Source: a virus. Taken from it: 42,433 nt of DNA. Numbering within the stretch: the first letter of the stretch is position 1; each line of letters begins with the position of its first letter. The notes below the pieces were generated by a model. That model had not been told where the DNA came from. It did no database searches and saw only the letters and a list, made by a program, of their open reading frames with translations. The position numbers and the translations under genes were made by a program. Below are positions 1 through 7,942 of the stretch, one piece after another. Where the stretch lies: the IMG/VR virus record IMGVR_UViG_3300048586_000911, positions 1 to 42,433 of that record; one strand, 5' to 3'.

Positions 1-1377
1 ATGGCACGCAAGCATTTCGGCACGGACGGCGTTCGCGGCCGCGTCGGCGAAGCGCCGATCACCCCCGATTTCGTCCTGCGACTGGGCTACGCGGCCGGCA
101 AGGTGCTCGCGGGCGCCGCCGGCGCTTCGATCGCCGGCGCCGCGCAGCTGGCGGGCGCGAGCACGCGTCCCACCGTCATCGTCGGCAAGGACACGCGCGT
201 CTCGGGCTACATGCTCGAGGCGGCGCTGCAGGCCGGCTTCTCCGCGGCCGGCGTCGACGTGCTGCGCTCGGGCCCGATCCCCACCCCCGCGGTCGCCTAC
301 CTGACGCGCGCGCTGCGACTGCAGGCGGGCGTGGTCATCAGCGCCTCGCACAACCCGTACGAGGACAACGGCATCAAGTTCTTCGCGGCCGACGGCAACA
401 AGCTGCCCGACGAGGTCGAGGCGGCGATCGAGGCGCAGCTTGATGCGCCGCTCGAATGCGTCGCCTCCGCCGCCCTCGGCCGCGCCCGTCGCATCGAGGA
501 CGCGGCCGGCCGGTACATCGAGTTCTGCAAGAGCAGCTTCCCGAGCGCGCTCGACCTGCGGGGCATGCGCATCGTCGTCGACTGCGCGAACGGCGCCGGA
601 TACCACACCGCGCCGAACGTCTTCCACGAACTCGGCGCCGACGTGATCCCGCTAGCCGTCGCTCCTACCGGCACCAACATCAACGACGGCTGCGGCGCGA
701 CCGACACCGCGACGCTGCAGCGCGAGGTCGTCGCGCAGCGCGCCGACCTCGGCATCGCGATCGACGGCGATGCCGATCGCGTGATGATGGTCGACGACGC
801 CGGCCGGCTCTACGACGGCGACGCGCTGCTGTACGCGATCGTGCGCGACCGCGCGCAGCGCGAGCGCGTCGAGGGCGTGGTCGGCACGCTGATGACGAAC
901 CTGGGCCTGGAGCAGGCGCTCGGGCGGATGGGCATCGGCTTCGCGCGTGCGCGCGTCGGGGATCGCTACGTGCTCGAGATGCTGCGCGCGAAAGGCTGGC
1001 GCTACGGCGGCGAGAACTCCGGCCACATCCTGTGCCTGGACTGCCATTCCACCGGCGACGGAACGATCAGCGCGCTGCAGGTGCTGGCGGCGATGCGCCG
1101 AGCGGGCGCGACGCTCGCGCAGGCCTGCTCCGGGCTCGAGCTGTTTCCGCAGACGCTGATCAACGTGCCGATCCGTCGCGACTTCGACTGGCGCAGCGAT
1201 CGCTCGCTGCAGCAGGCCAGCGAGGAGGCCGAACGTGCGCTCGGCGAGACCGGACGCGTGCTGATCCGTCCGTCGGGCACCGAGCCGCTGCTGCGCGTGA
1301 TGGTGGAAGCGCGCGAGGCCGTGCTGGCGCAGCGAACGGCGCAACGGCTGGCCGACGCCGTGCGATCGGTGGCGTAG
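1..1377 (+). CDS. glmM: Phosphoglucosamine mutase GlmM
   Basis: GlmM converts glucosamine-6-phosphate to glucosamine-1-phosphate in the cytoplasm, on the route to UDP-GlcNAc for peptidoglycan and LPS. The 458-residue protein has the usual family length and all hallmarks: the N-terminal [10 protein letters not shown] segment, the active-site loop ISASHNP with the phosphorylated serine at about S116, the metal loop DGDADR at about 255-260, and the C-terminal phosphate-binding RPSGTEP at about 423-429. The window starts on its ATG, so upstream signals are not visible. Residues 38-54 form an Ala/Gly-rich stretch, which looks like a surface loop. It is a host housekeeping gene marking the left chromosomal flank; the three tRNA genes follow on the same strand. 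Confidence 0.98.
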   Translation: MARKHFGTDGVRGRVGEAPITPDFVLRLGYAAGKVLAGAAGASIAGAAQLAGASTRPTVIVGKDTRVSGYMLEAALQAGFSAAGVDVLRSGPIPTPAVAYLTRALRLQAGVVISASHNPYEDNGIKFFAADGNKLPDEVEAAIEAQLDAPLECVASAALGRARRIEDAAGRYIEFCKSSFPSALDLRGMRIVVDCANGAGYHTAPNVFHELGADVIPLAVAPTGTNINDGCGATDTATLQREVVAQRADLGIAIDGDADRVMMVDDAGRLYDGDALLYAIVRDRAQRERVEGVVGTLMTNLGLEQALGRMGIGFARARVGDRYVLEMLRAKGWRYGGENSGHILCLDCHSTGDGTISALQVLAAMRRAGATLAQACSGLELFPQTLINVPIRRDFDWRSDRSLQQASEEAERALGETGRVLIRPSGTEPLLRVMVEAREAVLAQRTAQRLADAVRSVA

Positions 1378-1416
1378 CGCCTCGTCGTTCGCCGGTCGGC
1401 ACGGCCGCCCGGATGC

Positions 1417-1422
1417 TACAAT
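1417..1422 (+). promoter_or_regulatory. Possible -10 box of the tRNA cluster
   Basis: TACAAT matches the sigma70 -10 consensus at five of six positions and lies ten bases before tRNA-Pro, a usual distance for a stable-RNA promoter. No good -35 box is visible 16-18 bases upstream, so the call rests on the -10 and its position. Confidence 0.4.
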
Positions 1423-1432
1423 TCGCGTCCTC

Positions 1433-1509
<77 letters not shown>

Positions 1510-1576
1510 TCGCGTTCCCGATGCGCCGGCCTCACAGGGCATCGGACGCGCGATTCCCGGATAGCCCGACACGATT

Positions 1577-1653
<77 letters not shown>

Positions 1654-1660
1654 TCCCGAT

Positions 1661-1736
1661 GGTGGGCGTAGCTCAGGGGTAGAGTCCCGGATTGTGATTC
1701 CGGTTGTCGTGGGTTCGAATCCCATCGCCCACCCCA
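1661..1736 (+). tRNA. tRNA-His (anticodon GUG)
   Basis: The anticodon loop TTGTGAT between CCGGA and TCCGG gives anticodon GTG. The acceptor strands GTGGGCG and CGCCCAC pair. The extra encoded G at position -1 (base 1661) faces C73 (base 1733), the identity element special to bacterial tRNA-His, and CCA is encoded. The integrase gene lies 77 bases downstream on the opposite strand, the usual arrangement for a phage using a tRNA 3' end as attB. However, no second copy of the tRNA 3' end is present at the right end of the prophage. Confidence 0.97.
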
Positions 1737-1813
1737 ATTAAATCAAGAACTTAAGCGAGTTCTTGCAGCGCTCCGGACCGATTTTCTAACTTCCCGTCCG
1801 GAACTTTCTAACA
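1737..1813. repeat. tRNA-integrase gap with inverted and direct repeats (attL region)
   Basis: This 77-base gap holds three small repeat structures. A perfect 8-bp inverted repeat CAAGAACT/AGTTCTTG lies at 1744-1751 and 1758-1765. A 7-bp inverted repeat TCCGGAC/GTCCGGA lies at 1772-1778 and 1796-1802. The octamer TTTCTAAC is directly repeated at 1783-1790 and 1805-1812, 22 bp apart, about two helical turns. Repeats of this kind next to an integrase gene suit integrase or excisionase binding sites. The first hairpin could also end the tRNA transcript, but no T tract follows it. Confidence 0.5.
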
Positions 1814-2857
1814 TCACAGCGCCTTCACCTTTACGACGCGCCGCCGGTCGTACACCCGCCGCGTCGTCGCAGGGTTCGCGTGCGTGGCCGGGTCTTCATC
1901 GCGCTCGAGCTTCTTCGACACGAAGAGAGCGCGCAGGTCGTGCGCCGTGAAGTGCTCGCCGCCCGCCTCGACGTAGTCGGTCATGATGCGGTTCCAGATC
2001 GCCTTGAAGCCGGCATCGCTGTACGGCCCGCCTGTGCGGCTGGCGAACAGGTAGATCGAGGTCGTCGGCCGCTCAAGCGAGCGCGCCTCGTCGACGACTT
2101 CACGCAGCGTCGGCGACCACTGCACAAGGAACGAACGCGCCTTGCGTCCGCGCTTCGCCTTCGCTTCCTGGCCGACGAGCCCTTCGGGCGTGATCGACGC
2201 GAGCGTCAGGCGCAGGATCTCGGCGCGCCGCCGACCCGTGATCGCAACCATCGCGGCGATCAGCGCGACCATGTAGCTGCCGGTGCCGCGCGCCTTCGCG
2301 GTCGCGATCAGCGCGTTCATTTCGGCGATCTTGACGCTGCGATCGCGAGGGATCTCGGTGTTGCGCTTCACGCCATGGCATGGGTTCGCGTTGACGGCGC
2401 CGATCTGCATGCCGTAGGCGAACATCGACCCGAGCGCAGCGATCTCGCGATTCGCGCGCACCGCGCGCCCCTTCTCGGCCATGCGCGACAGGTACTGCGA
2501 GGCGTGGGTCGGCAGGAAGTCGGCCGGGCGCATCTTGCCGAAAACCGGCAGCAGGCGATCGTTGAGCGCCTCGGTGTAGTCGTCGACCGTGCGCTGCGCG
2601 AGCGCCGTCTTCACGCCCTTCTCGCGCTCGAGCTGCATGTGCTTGATGAAGCGGGCGGCCAGGTCGGCGATCGACCCGGATACGGGGCGCCCCTCGATCA
2701 GGTCGCGCAACTGGCGCTCAGCGTCGGACCGGTCGTTTCCGAGCCCGTGGTACTTGCCACCGAGCAGCGTCCAGTACGTGTCGACGCGCTTGCCGCGCTT
2801 CACGTAGAGGCGCGGCGCGAGGTGTCGCTCGTTCTTTCTCTTGCCGACCATCCGCAT
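1814..2857 (-). CDS. int: Tyrosine-recombinase phage integrase
   Basis: A site-specific recombinase that inserts and, with a directionality factor, excises the prophage. At 347 residues it has normal phage-integrase length. The N-terminal part (about 60-160) looks like the SAM-like core-binding domain. The catalytic domain follows, with the first arginine in TGRRRAEI (about R210), the H-x-x-R box in AHDLR (H306, R309), a histidine in THANPATT (H326) and the nucleophilic tyrosine in RRVYDRR (Y336). The gene points toward tRNA-His and ends 77 bases from it. It is the last gene of the leftward early operon, 12 bases after the DUF4224 gene, so it can be expressed from PL. Confidence 0.96.
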   Translation of the reverse strand: MRMVGKRKNERHLAPRLYVKRGKRVDTYWTLLGGKYHGLGNDRSDAERQLRDLIEGRPVSGSIADLAARFIKHMQLEREKGVKTALAQRTVDDYTEALNDRLLPVFGKMRPADFLPTHASQYLSRMAEKGRAVRANREIAALGSMFAYGMQIGAVNANPCHGVKRNTEIPRDRSVKIAEMNALIATAKARGTGSYMVALIAAMVAITGRRRAEILRLTLASITPEGLVGQEAKAKRGRKARSFLVQWSPTLREVVDEARSLERPTTSIYLFASRTGGPYSDAGFKAIWNRIMTDYVEAGGEHFTAHDLRALFVSKKLERDEDPATHANPATTRRVYDRRRVVKVKAL

Positions 2858-2869
2858 AGCGTAGCCGCG

Positions 2870-3094
2870 TCAGGCGATTGCCTGCCAGTTCGGCTCGGTG
2901 GCATGCTCCTGCGTTTCGCCGGCGGTCGGCACGCCCATCCGCAGCAGGAAATATGCGCGCGCCACGCGCGGCGAGCCGTCCCGAGCGACGGCGTAGCGCC
3001 AGCCGTTCTCGTCGAGCCACTTGCGCTGCCCGCGCGCGCTCGGGTAGCCAGTGAGTTCGGCAACCTCGTCGGCGGTGAGCAGCGCGGGGTTCAT
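2870..3094 (-). CDS. DUF4224-type protein, probable excisionase
   Basis: A 74-residue protein with the DUF4224 pattern: LTADEVAELTGY at 6-17, a central W at about 26, and a DG-PRVARA segment near 39-47. This family is small, helix-turn-helix-like and typically lies directly upstream of tyrosine integrases, where a recombination directionality factor is expected. Here it sits between the J-domain gene (two bases away) and int. The excisionase role is inferred from position and family; no classical Xis signature is visible. Confidence 0.75.
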   Translation of the reverse strand: MNPALLTADEVAELTGYPSARGQRKWLDENGWRYAVARDGSPRVARAYFLLRMGVPTAGETQEHATEPNWQAIA

Positions 3095-3096
3095 GG

Positions 3097-3744
3097 TCAG
3101 CCGGCGGCGGCCTGCGCCTGCTGCCAGGCGCGATTCACGGCGGCCATGCGATCGTCGCTGCCGCCCCGATCTGGATGTGCTTCACCTGCGGCGCGTCGAT
3201 ACGCGATGCGTGCTTCCTCGAGCGTCGCCGTGCGCGACACGCCGAGCACCTCCCACCATTCGCGCGTGGCGCCGGGCGCGGGCAGCGCGACGAACCCAGT
3301 GAACGCCCGCTCGAGAATCGCCGCGCCGCCATGCCGCTCGATCGCTCGCATCGCCTCGAGCGTCGCAGCGACTGCAGCGAGGTTGTCCGCGACGCGGTCG
3401 TATTGGTCGATCGCCATCACGCGGCGCGCGCCGAGCACCTCCTGCCAGTACACCGCACAGCCGGGGTCGTCCGGCTCGCGCTCACCAGAGCGCGGCAGGC
3501 CGTCGAGCCTCGTGCGCACGTTCGTCGAGACGACGACGTCCTGCTGGTCGACGCCTATGCGCCGCAGCTCCTCGAACACGCGCTCGACCGCCTCCGCGAG
3601 CGTGACCGGGCGCGAGGCGTCCCAGTTGCCGTCGCTCCGCTGCTTGCGTGCGCGGCCGAAGCGCCCGGCGCGGCGATGGTGCGCGTGCGTGCGCTTCCAG
3701 CCGGTCGGCCACTGCAGTGGAAACGCGGCGATTGGCTCGCTCAT
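3097..3744 (-). CDS. Phage protein with C-terminal J domain
   Basis: The last ~55 residues of this 215-residue protein form a DnaJ-like J domain. It has a WEVLGVSRTAT helix start, then the HPD tripeptide (H190-D192) followed by RGGSDDRMAAVNRAW. J domains recruit and stimulate DnaK/Hsp70. The N-terminal ~150 residues are unfamiliar, with a helical central part. The ATG at 3744 is chosen over the in-frame GTG at 3753 because it overlaps the upstream stop codon as ATGA. No zinc-finger or Gly/Phe region is present, so it is not a complete DnaJ. It may redirect the host chaperone during replication, but that is inference. Confidence 0.8.
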   Translation of the reverse strand: MSEPIAAFPLQWPTGWKRTHAHHRRAGRFGRARKQRSDGNWDASRPVTLAEAVERVFEELRRIGVDQQDVVVSTNVRTRLDGLPRSGEREPDDPGCAVYWQEVLGARRVMAIDQYDRVADNLAAVAATLEAMRAIERHGGAAILERAFTGFVALPAPGATREWWEVLGVSRTATLEEARIAYRRAAGEAHPDRGGSDDRMAAVNRAWQQAQAAAG

Positions 3745-3842
3745 CGCGTCCACACCAACGCCAGCAGCACGATCAACAGGAAGATCGCTCCGATGATCCA
3801 GGGCCAGTCGGCCGGCCCGATGGTGATGGCGATGTGGGTCAC
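3741..3842 (-). CDS. Small single-span membrane protein (33 aa)
   Basis: Starts at GTG in a GTGA overlap with the preceding stop and has GAGGAG eight bases upstream. It ends in an ATGA overlap with the J-domain gene. The sequence is almost entirely one membrane helix: WPWIIGAIFLLIVLLALVW occupies about residues 14-32. There is no cytoplasmic domain. Function unknown. The overlaps on both sides and the good ribosome-binding site make it a real translated gene rather than chance. Confidence 0.65.
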   Translation of the reverse strand: MTHIAITIGPADWPWIIGAIFLLIVLLALVWTR

Positions 3843-3985
3843 GAAAGCGTCTCCTCGAGGATTCGCTCGAGCGTCTCGCGCGCAGAAGCCATGACCCGGC
3901 GCGCCTCGAGAAACAGGACGAGGGCCAGAAGGAGCGCGCTCAAGGCCAGCCAGTCGCGCAGCGAAGCGTCGGCGCAGGCGGTCAT
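3839..3985 (-). CDS. Small membrane-anchored protein (48 aa)
   Basis: Begins at ATG inside an ATGA overlap with the upstream gene and ends in a GTGA overlap with the downstream one. Residues 12-27 (WLALSALLLALVLFLE) form a membrane helix, followed by a charged amphipathic tail (RRVMASARETLERILEE). With the adjacent 33-residue protein it makes a pair of tiny membrane proteins, which may work together. No homologous family recognised. Confidence 0.65.
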   Translation of the reverse strand: MTACADASLRDWLALSALLLALVLFLEARRVMASARETLERILEETLS

Positions 3986-4275
3986 GGCGCGGCCTCGATA
4001 TGTTCCGGGAACTGATAGCTGTCGTCGCGCGGCTCGGCCGGGTCGCCGCCGATGACCTCGCCCGGCTCATCATCCAGCTCCAACTCCGGCTCGTCGTTGG
4101 TGTCGAGCACCTTCGCGCCGGCGCCGAGCATCTCGATCAACGTCTCCTGCGATGCCACGGCCGCGTGAAACTCGCCGCGCACGACATGCCGGATCGCCTG
4201 CGCGGCGTTGTGCGCGCGCACGAGCCACTCGTCGCCGGTGCGCGAGGAGGCGACTCTGTAGACGCGGCGCGTCAT
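3982..4275 (-). CDS. Conserved-type small phage protein, unknown function
   Basis: A 97-residue protein beginning MTRRVYRVAS. The N-terminal half is basic and compact (VRAHNAAQAIRHVVRGEF), and the C-terminal third is very acidic (EPELELDDEPGE). The ATG at 4275 is chosen because it overlaps the previous stop as ATGA; the open frame extends further upstream only as an arginine-rich shadow of the neighbouring gene. The charge split suggests a nucleic-acid-related or interaction role, but no domain is recognised. Confidence 0.7.
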   Translation of the reverse strand: MTRRVYRVASSRTGDEWLVRAHNAAQAIRHVVRGEFHAAVASQETLIEMLGAGAKVLDTNDEPELELDDEPGEVIGGDPAEPRDDSYQFPEHIEAAP

Positions 4276-4796
4276 GCTGCGAGCCTCTCGTCGTTCGCCG
4301 CCGGCGGCTCGATGCTCACCGTCACCTCGCGGCCGATCATCACGCCGAGCCTGCCGGCGAGCTTCTCGTCGACCTCGAACTGCGCGCGCAGCTTCAGCGC
4401 GACGCTGCCGCCTTCCTTCGGGTCGACCGTGATCGCGTTGATACGCGCGTCGTAGATCGTAATCTCCGTCGAGTCGTCGATGCCCCACTCGATGCGGATG
4501 GTGTAGCCGGCGCCCTCGTAGTCGATGCCAAGCGGGCCGACGAGGCGCGGGTTGCGCAGGTTCGGTTTGTCGCTCACGGGCTCGATCTCGTCGAGTTCGC
4601 CCTGTGCGAAGTCGGCCGGCGCCTCGTTGCGCCAGTACAGCGAGTCGAGCAACTGCGAGCCGAAGAAGGACAACACGCTGTTCGGCTGGTCGCTCTCGAT
4701 CTTCAGATCGCAGGCGGGCACCTCTTCGGGGCCGTGTTTCTCCGCGCGCAGGTTCACGCTGCGGATGGTGGCGGTGATGCGGTCGAGTTCGAGCAT
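4272..4796 (-). CDS. Unknown protein encoded next to RecT
   Basis: A 174-residue protein with mixed alpha/beta composition and no recognised domain. The start at 4796 (MLELDRITAT) is preceded by GAGG five bases upstream. The frame stays open to a GTG at 4949, which would add 51 Arg-rich residues of low protein-like quality, so the shorter form is preferred. It lies downstream of recT in the recombination operon and overlaps the next gene as ATGA. A role near single-strand annealing or DNA binding is possible from position only. Confidence 0.7.
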   Translation of the reverse strand: MLELDRITATIRSVNLRAEKHGPEEVPACDLKIESDQPNSVLSFFGSQLLDSLYWRNEAPADFAQGELDEIEPVSDKPNLRNPRLVGPLGIDYEGAGYTIRIEWGIDDSTEITIYDARINAITVDPKEGGSVALKLRAQFEVDEKLAGRLGVMIGREVTVSIEPPAANDERLAA

Positions 4797-4989
4797 GAGG
4801 TCCTCATGGTTGAGGCGGGCCTTCCACCCGCCCGGCGAAGCTAGCTTTCGACGCATCCCGGCCTCACGCTCTGGCCGGTGGCTTGCACGTCCGGTTGCGT
4901 TCGCTCGCACCTGTGCTCGGTTGTTCGGTGGCCGCTCTCGGCCGGTCACGCCTGGTCGGAGGAGGAGCCCGCGGCGTTCCGGGCCGGGG
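4797..4989 (-). other. 193-base gap behind recT
   Basis: The longest gap in an otherwise overlapping operon. On the minus strand the recT stop overlaps an ATG (ATGA) that opens a 15-codon frame. Its stop in turn overlaps a GTG (GTGA, 4949) in frame with the next gene. No domain, T-tract terminator or convincing promoter was seen. It could be an untranslated spacer, or a coupled leader that reaches the downstream gene. Confidence 0.35.
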
Positions 4990-6168
4990 TCATCCTTCGA
5001 GCTTCGTGCGCAGCTCGCGGTACAGCACCGAAAGCTCCTTGGCCTGGTCGAGCGCCGCGACGAGTTCGATGCCGGTCGCGGCTTCGTCGAGGGCGTCGAC
5101 GGTCGGCGCACGCTCGAGCGCCTCGCGGACCTCGGCGTAGGACTTGTGCGCGGGGACGTCGGCCGCCTTCGCGGCGCGCGCTGGCGCCTTGCTTGTGGCC
5201 GCTGGCTCCGGTTCGCCGCGCTCGTCGACGTGGATCGTCTGCGCGCCGACCAGGTCCTCGAGCGTCCCGGATGGGTTGTGCTCGATCGCCGGCGGCTCGA
5301 CGCCGTCGCCGACCACGGTGCGCACGAGATCCGGGTCGGCCATCGCCCGCATGTCGACGCCGCGGCTGTCGGCGCGCGAGTCCAGTTCGGCCGCCGCGAG
5401 GAGCGCATCGCCGCTTGCGATGGGCAGTTGCTTGGCGTGCTTCTTGATCACCGATTTCGAGGCCATGTCGTCTTCCCACATGACCCACGGCGTTTCGGCG
5501 AGCTTCTGCTCGGCCTTCGAGCGATCGCGGTCGCTCTTGGCCTCTTCGACGTTTCGCACGAGAGCGCGGAAGGTCTCGCTGCGCGAGCGGATCTTCTCGA
5601 TCTCCGAGAGCGGCAGCACGCACGCCGTTTCGCCGCCGTCGGCGAGCCGGGCGTAGGAGAACGCGCCGATCAGCGGCCCTCGGTCGCGCAGCGTCTTCGA
5701 GTAGCGCAGGAAGGCGTCGCTGCCTTCCATGTGCTCGAACAGGTCGCCGTCATGGATCGCCTCGGCGACGATCGACTTGATGTGCGGCGATCGGTAGGCG
5801 AGCGTGATAAAGCCGCGCGCGCCGACCTGGAACTGGCATTCGTAGGTGTCGACCCACTCGTCGCCGATCTTCACGCGCTTCTTGTACGGGATCAGGAACG
5901 CCTGCTGCTGGATCGTGTTCGGTTCGAGCCCCAGCGCGCTCGAGGTCATCATCGCCCCGAGCACCGTCTGCGGATCGCAGCGCGTCAGCAGCGGCGTCTT
6001 CTTCACCGCGTTCACGCACAGGCGCAGCATGCGGTCGGCGCTGAGATAGCGGCCGGCGACCGCCGCGATCCCGTCGCGCACGCGCTTGTCCTCGAGGTAG
6101 TCGAAGATCGTCTTCGGCCGGGGCGCGGCCTCGCGCTGCGTGACCGCCTTCAATGCGGCATTGCTCAT
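4990..6168 (-). CDS. recT: RecT-family single-strand annealing protein with long C-terminal tail
   Basis: RecT proteins coat single-stranded DNA and anneal complementary strands in phage recombination. The first ~260 residues match the family: MLRLCVNAVKKTPLL, then ALGLEPNTIQQQAFLIPY, CQFQVGARGFITLAYRS and the WEDDMASKSVIKKHAKQLP block. Residues ~285-392 form an Ala/Glu-rich low-complexity tail that most RecT proteins lack; it may tether partners. The start at 6168 has GAGGAG upstream. The exonuclease gene ends 13 bases before it, giving the usual exonuclease-annealase pair. PL controls both. Confidence 0.95.
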   Translation of the reverse strand: MSNAALKAVTQREAAPRPKTIFDYLEDKRVRDGIAAVAGRYLSADRMLRLCVNAVKKTPLLTRCDPQTVLGAMMTSSALGLEPNTIQQQAFLIPYKKRVKIGDEWVDTYECQFQVGARGFITLAYRSPHIKSIVAEAIHDGDLFEHMEGSDAFLRYSKTLRDRGPLIGAFSYARLADGGETACVLPLSEIEKIRSRSETFRALVRNVEEAKSDRDRSKAEQKLAETPWVMWEDDMASKSVIKKHAKQLPIASGDALLAAAELDSRADSRGVDMRAMADPDLVRTVVGDGVEPPAIEHNPSGTLEDLVGAQTIHVDERGEPEPAATSKAPARAAKAADVPAHKSYAEVREALERAPTVDALDEAATGIELVAALDQAKELSVLYRELRTKLEG

Positions 6169-6181
6169 CGTCGTTGCTCCT

Positions 6182-7093
6182 CTACTTGATGCGGAAAACG
6201 CGGCTCTCGCTCGCGCGCTTGAACTGCTCGAATAGATCCGGGTGTGCGGCCTTGAAGGCCGACTGGTCGAAGCGGCTCGCCGTCTGCGTCTTCCACGTGA
6301 TCGCCGGCTTGCCGTTGATCGTCACGCTCGCCGCGTCGCACATGAACAGCTGAATCGCTTCCTTCTCGTCGCCGATCGCGCTCTCGAGCTCCTTCGCGCG
6401 GTGCGTCAGGTCGACCAGGCGCGCGATGCGCTCGGCGATCTCCGGCGTCGCCTCGATCCCATTGCCTGCGTCGCGCTTGTAGAGCACGCGCAGGTCTTCG
6501 ACGTTGGCCGGCGCGGGCGGCGTCCGCGTGAGCACGTGTTCCTGCCAGAACGCGATTTCGCGCTTTCGCAGCGTCGCGATGATTTCCTCGTCGCGCTCGA
6601 TGCGGTACACGCGGACGTCGTCGAAGCCGATCATCGCGAGCGCATAGCAGAGGTCGCGGGCGCGCACCATCAGCCCGTGCTGCGCCTGCGCGGTCACGTA
6701 CACCGGGCAGTCGTCGGCGCCTTCCTCGCCCCAGTCGCGCGCTGCCAGCGGGTGCACCGTCTTGATCTCGACGTTCTCGCCGCCGGCCGTCTCCGCGTCG
6801 ATCTCGGCCTTGATGAACGGGTGCTCGCGATCGGTGTATCGCTCGTTGACCGTCACCAGCTGCAGGCCAGTCTTCTCCTGGAAGAGCTCGGCGGCGACCG
6901 GCTCGAAGCTCTTGCGCCGGCGGAAGAACGACAGCCGCTCTGCGCTCGGCGCTTCAGCCTCGCCGACGATCGTGAGGTACTCCTGCAGCGGCGTCTTGTA
7001 GGGCGAGACGCCGAGGATGCCGGCGACGTTTCCACCGCCCAGGTAGTGGCGATCGCGCACCGGCGCGTCGACGTGTTCGAGCACGGCGGCCAT
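6182..7093 (-). CDS. YqaJ-family (lambda Exo-like) exonuclease
   Basis: A phage recombination nuclease that resects double-strand ends so RecT can load. At 303 residues it shows the YqaJ fold markers: GGGNVAGILGVSPYKTPLQEY near the N-terminus, FEPVAAELFQEKTG, and the PD-(D/E)XK core with the aspartate in AEIDAE and E-x-K in VEIKTVHP. The ATG at 7093 overlaps the upstream stop as TGATG; an adjacent GTG at 7096 is an equally coupled alternative adding one residue. It is encoded directly before recT. Confidence 0.92.
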   Translation of the reverse strand: MAAVLEHVDAPVRDRHYLGGGNVAGILGVSPYKTPLQEYLTIVGEAEAPSAERLSFFRRRKSFEPVAAELFQEKTGLQLVTVNERYTDREHPFIKAEIDAETAGGENVEIKTVHPLAARDWGEEGADDCPVYVTAQAQHGLMVRARDLCYALAMIGFDDVRVYRIERDEEIIATLRKREIAFWQEHVLTRTPPAPANVEDLRVLYKRDAGNGIEATPEIAERIARLVDLTHRAKELESAIGDEKEAIQLFMCDAASVTINGKPAITWKTQTASRFDQSAFKAAHPDLFEQFKRASESRVFRIK

Positions 7094-7266
7094 CACGACA
7101 CCCTCCTCAGCCGCCGCCCGACCCGCGGCTTCTGCCCGAACAGCGGCCGGATCTGCAGGCCCTGCGGGTTCTCCCGGCAGATGCGCGCGACGAGCTGCGC
7201 GAGGTCGCGGTACTCGTCGCTGGCGCGGCGCAGGGCGGCGATTTCGTTGGCGCGGGCGCGGCTCAT
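7093..7266 (-). CDS. Small basic phage protein (57 aa)
   Basis: A 57-residue, strongly basic protein beginning MSRARANEIAALRR and ending GRRLRRVS, with a helical first half. The ATG at 7266 forms an ATGA overlap with the preceding stop, and its own stop overlaps the start of the exonuclease. This makes it translationally linked to the recombination pair. High arginine content suggests nucleic-acid contact, but no domain is recognised. Confidence 0.6.
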   Translation of the reverse strand: MSRARANEIAALRRASDEYRDLAQLVARICRENPQGLQIRPLFGQKPRVGRRLRRVS

Positions 7267-7388
7267 GCCAGCCACCACGCCATCAGCACGAACAGCGCGC
7301 CGAAGAAGCCGCCGCCGAGCACGTTGCCGATCGAGTCGGCGTTCAGGCGCACGACGCGGTGCCATGTGGGTTCGCGCCAGGCCGTCAC
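7263..7388 (-). CDS. Small membrane protein (41 aa)
   Basis: Starts at a GTG at 7388 in a GTGA overlap and ends in an ATGA overlap. It has an amphipathic first half (TAWREPTWHRVVRLNADSI) and a single membrane segment, NVLGGGFFGALFVLMAWWL, at about 22-40. This is another micro membrane protein of the early leftward operon. Function unknown. The coupled start and stop support expression; the longer open frame upstream is an arginine-rich shadow. Confidence 0.6.
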   Translation of the reverse strand: MTAWREPTWHRVVRLNADSIGNVLGGGFFGALFVLMAWWLA

Positions 7389-7798
7389 AGCAAACCCCAC
7401 TCGCGCTCGACGTTCTCCCGCGCGCGCTCGCGCAGCACTGTGGATCGTTCGAACGCCGCGACCAACTCGCGCCGGATGCATTCCTCGACGCAGCGAATCG
7501 CGTCGGTGTCATCGCGCCGGCGGATCATCGCGGCGAGTTCGAGGGCCGCGCGCCCGTACTCCATCGACTCGCCGTGCACGCGGACTCGGATGCCGTCGAC
7601 GTCGATCTCGTACTCGGCCAGTGCTCGCCAGCACTCGGCGGGATCGTCGGTGGACAGGCGCGCGAGCCGGTCGATCTCGATCTCGACGGCGGCGTCGATG
7701 GTGTCGGGGTCGGCCTCGAGGCGGTCGAGGGCGCGGCGGTGCTCGGGGGTCCAGGTCTGCGAGTCGCCGGGGCCGGCGGTGATGGGGCGCGAGTTCAT
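7385..7798 (-). CDS. Hypothetical early protein (137 aa)
   Basis: A 137-residue acidic, predominantly helical protein (MNSRPITAGP start) with many Arg/Glu pairs and no membrane segment or cysteine cluster beyond single residues. The ATG at 7798 overlaps the preceding stop (ATGA). It is the second gene of the PL transcript. In lambdoid phages this position often holds anti-host or counter-defence genes, but nothing in the sequence identifies a function. Confidence 0.65.
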   Translation of the reverse strand: MNSRPITAGPGDSQTWTPEHRRALDRLEADPDTIDAAVEIEIDRLARLSTDDPAECWRALAEYEIDVDGIRVRVHGESMEYGRAALELAAMIRRRDDTDAIRCVEECIRRELVAAFERSTVLRERARENVEREWGLL

Positions 7799-7920
7799 GC
7801 CGCTTCCTTCGCCGCGGCATCGACGCCGAAGACGGTGATCTTGCTGTCGGCGAGGAGTTCGTACTTGCGGCGGGGCGCGCCCTCGGCGATCGGCTCGGGT
7901 GCTGCTGTGGTTGGTTGCAT
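7795..7920 (-). CDS. First gene of the PL operon (41 aa)
   Basis: A 41-residue protein starting at ATG 7920, with GGAGG six bases upstream and the predicted PL transcription start about 16 bases before the ATG. It is Ala-rich at both ends around a central RRKYELLADSKITVFG segment. It is followed by an ATGA overlap. Being first after a strong promoter with a strong ribosome-binding site, it should be highly made early. The function is not recognisable. Confidence 0.7.
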   Translation of the reverse strand: MQPTTAAPEPIAEGAPRRKYELLADSKITVFGVDAAAKEAA

Positions 7921-7942
7921 GTGGCCTCCGTTGATGGGAGGC

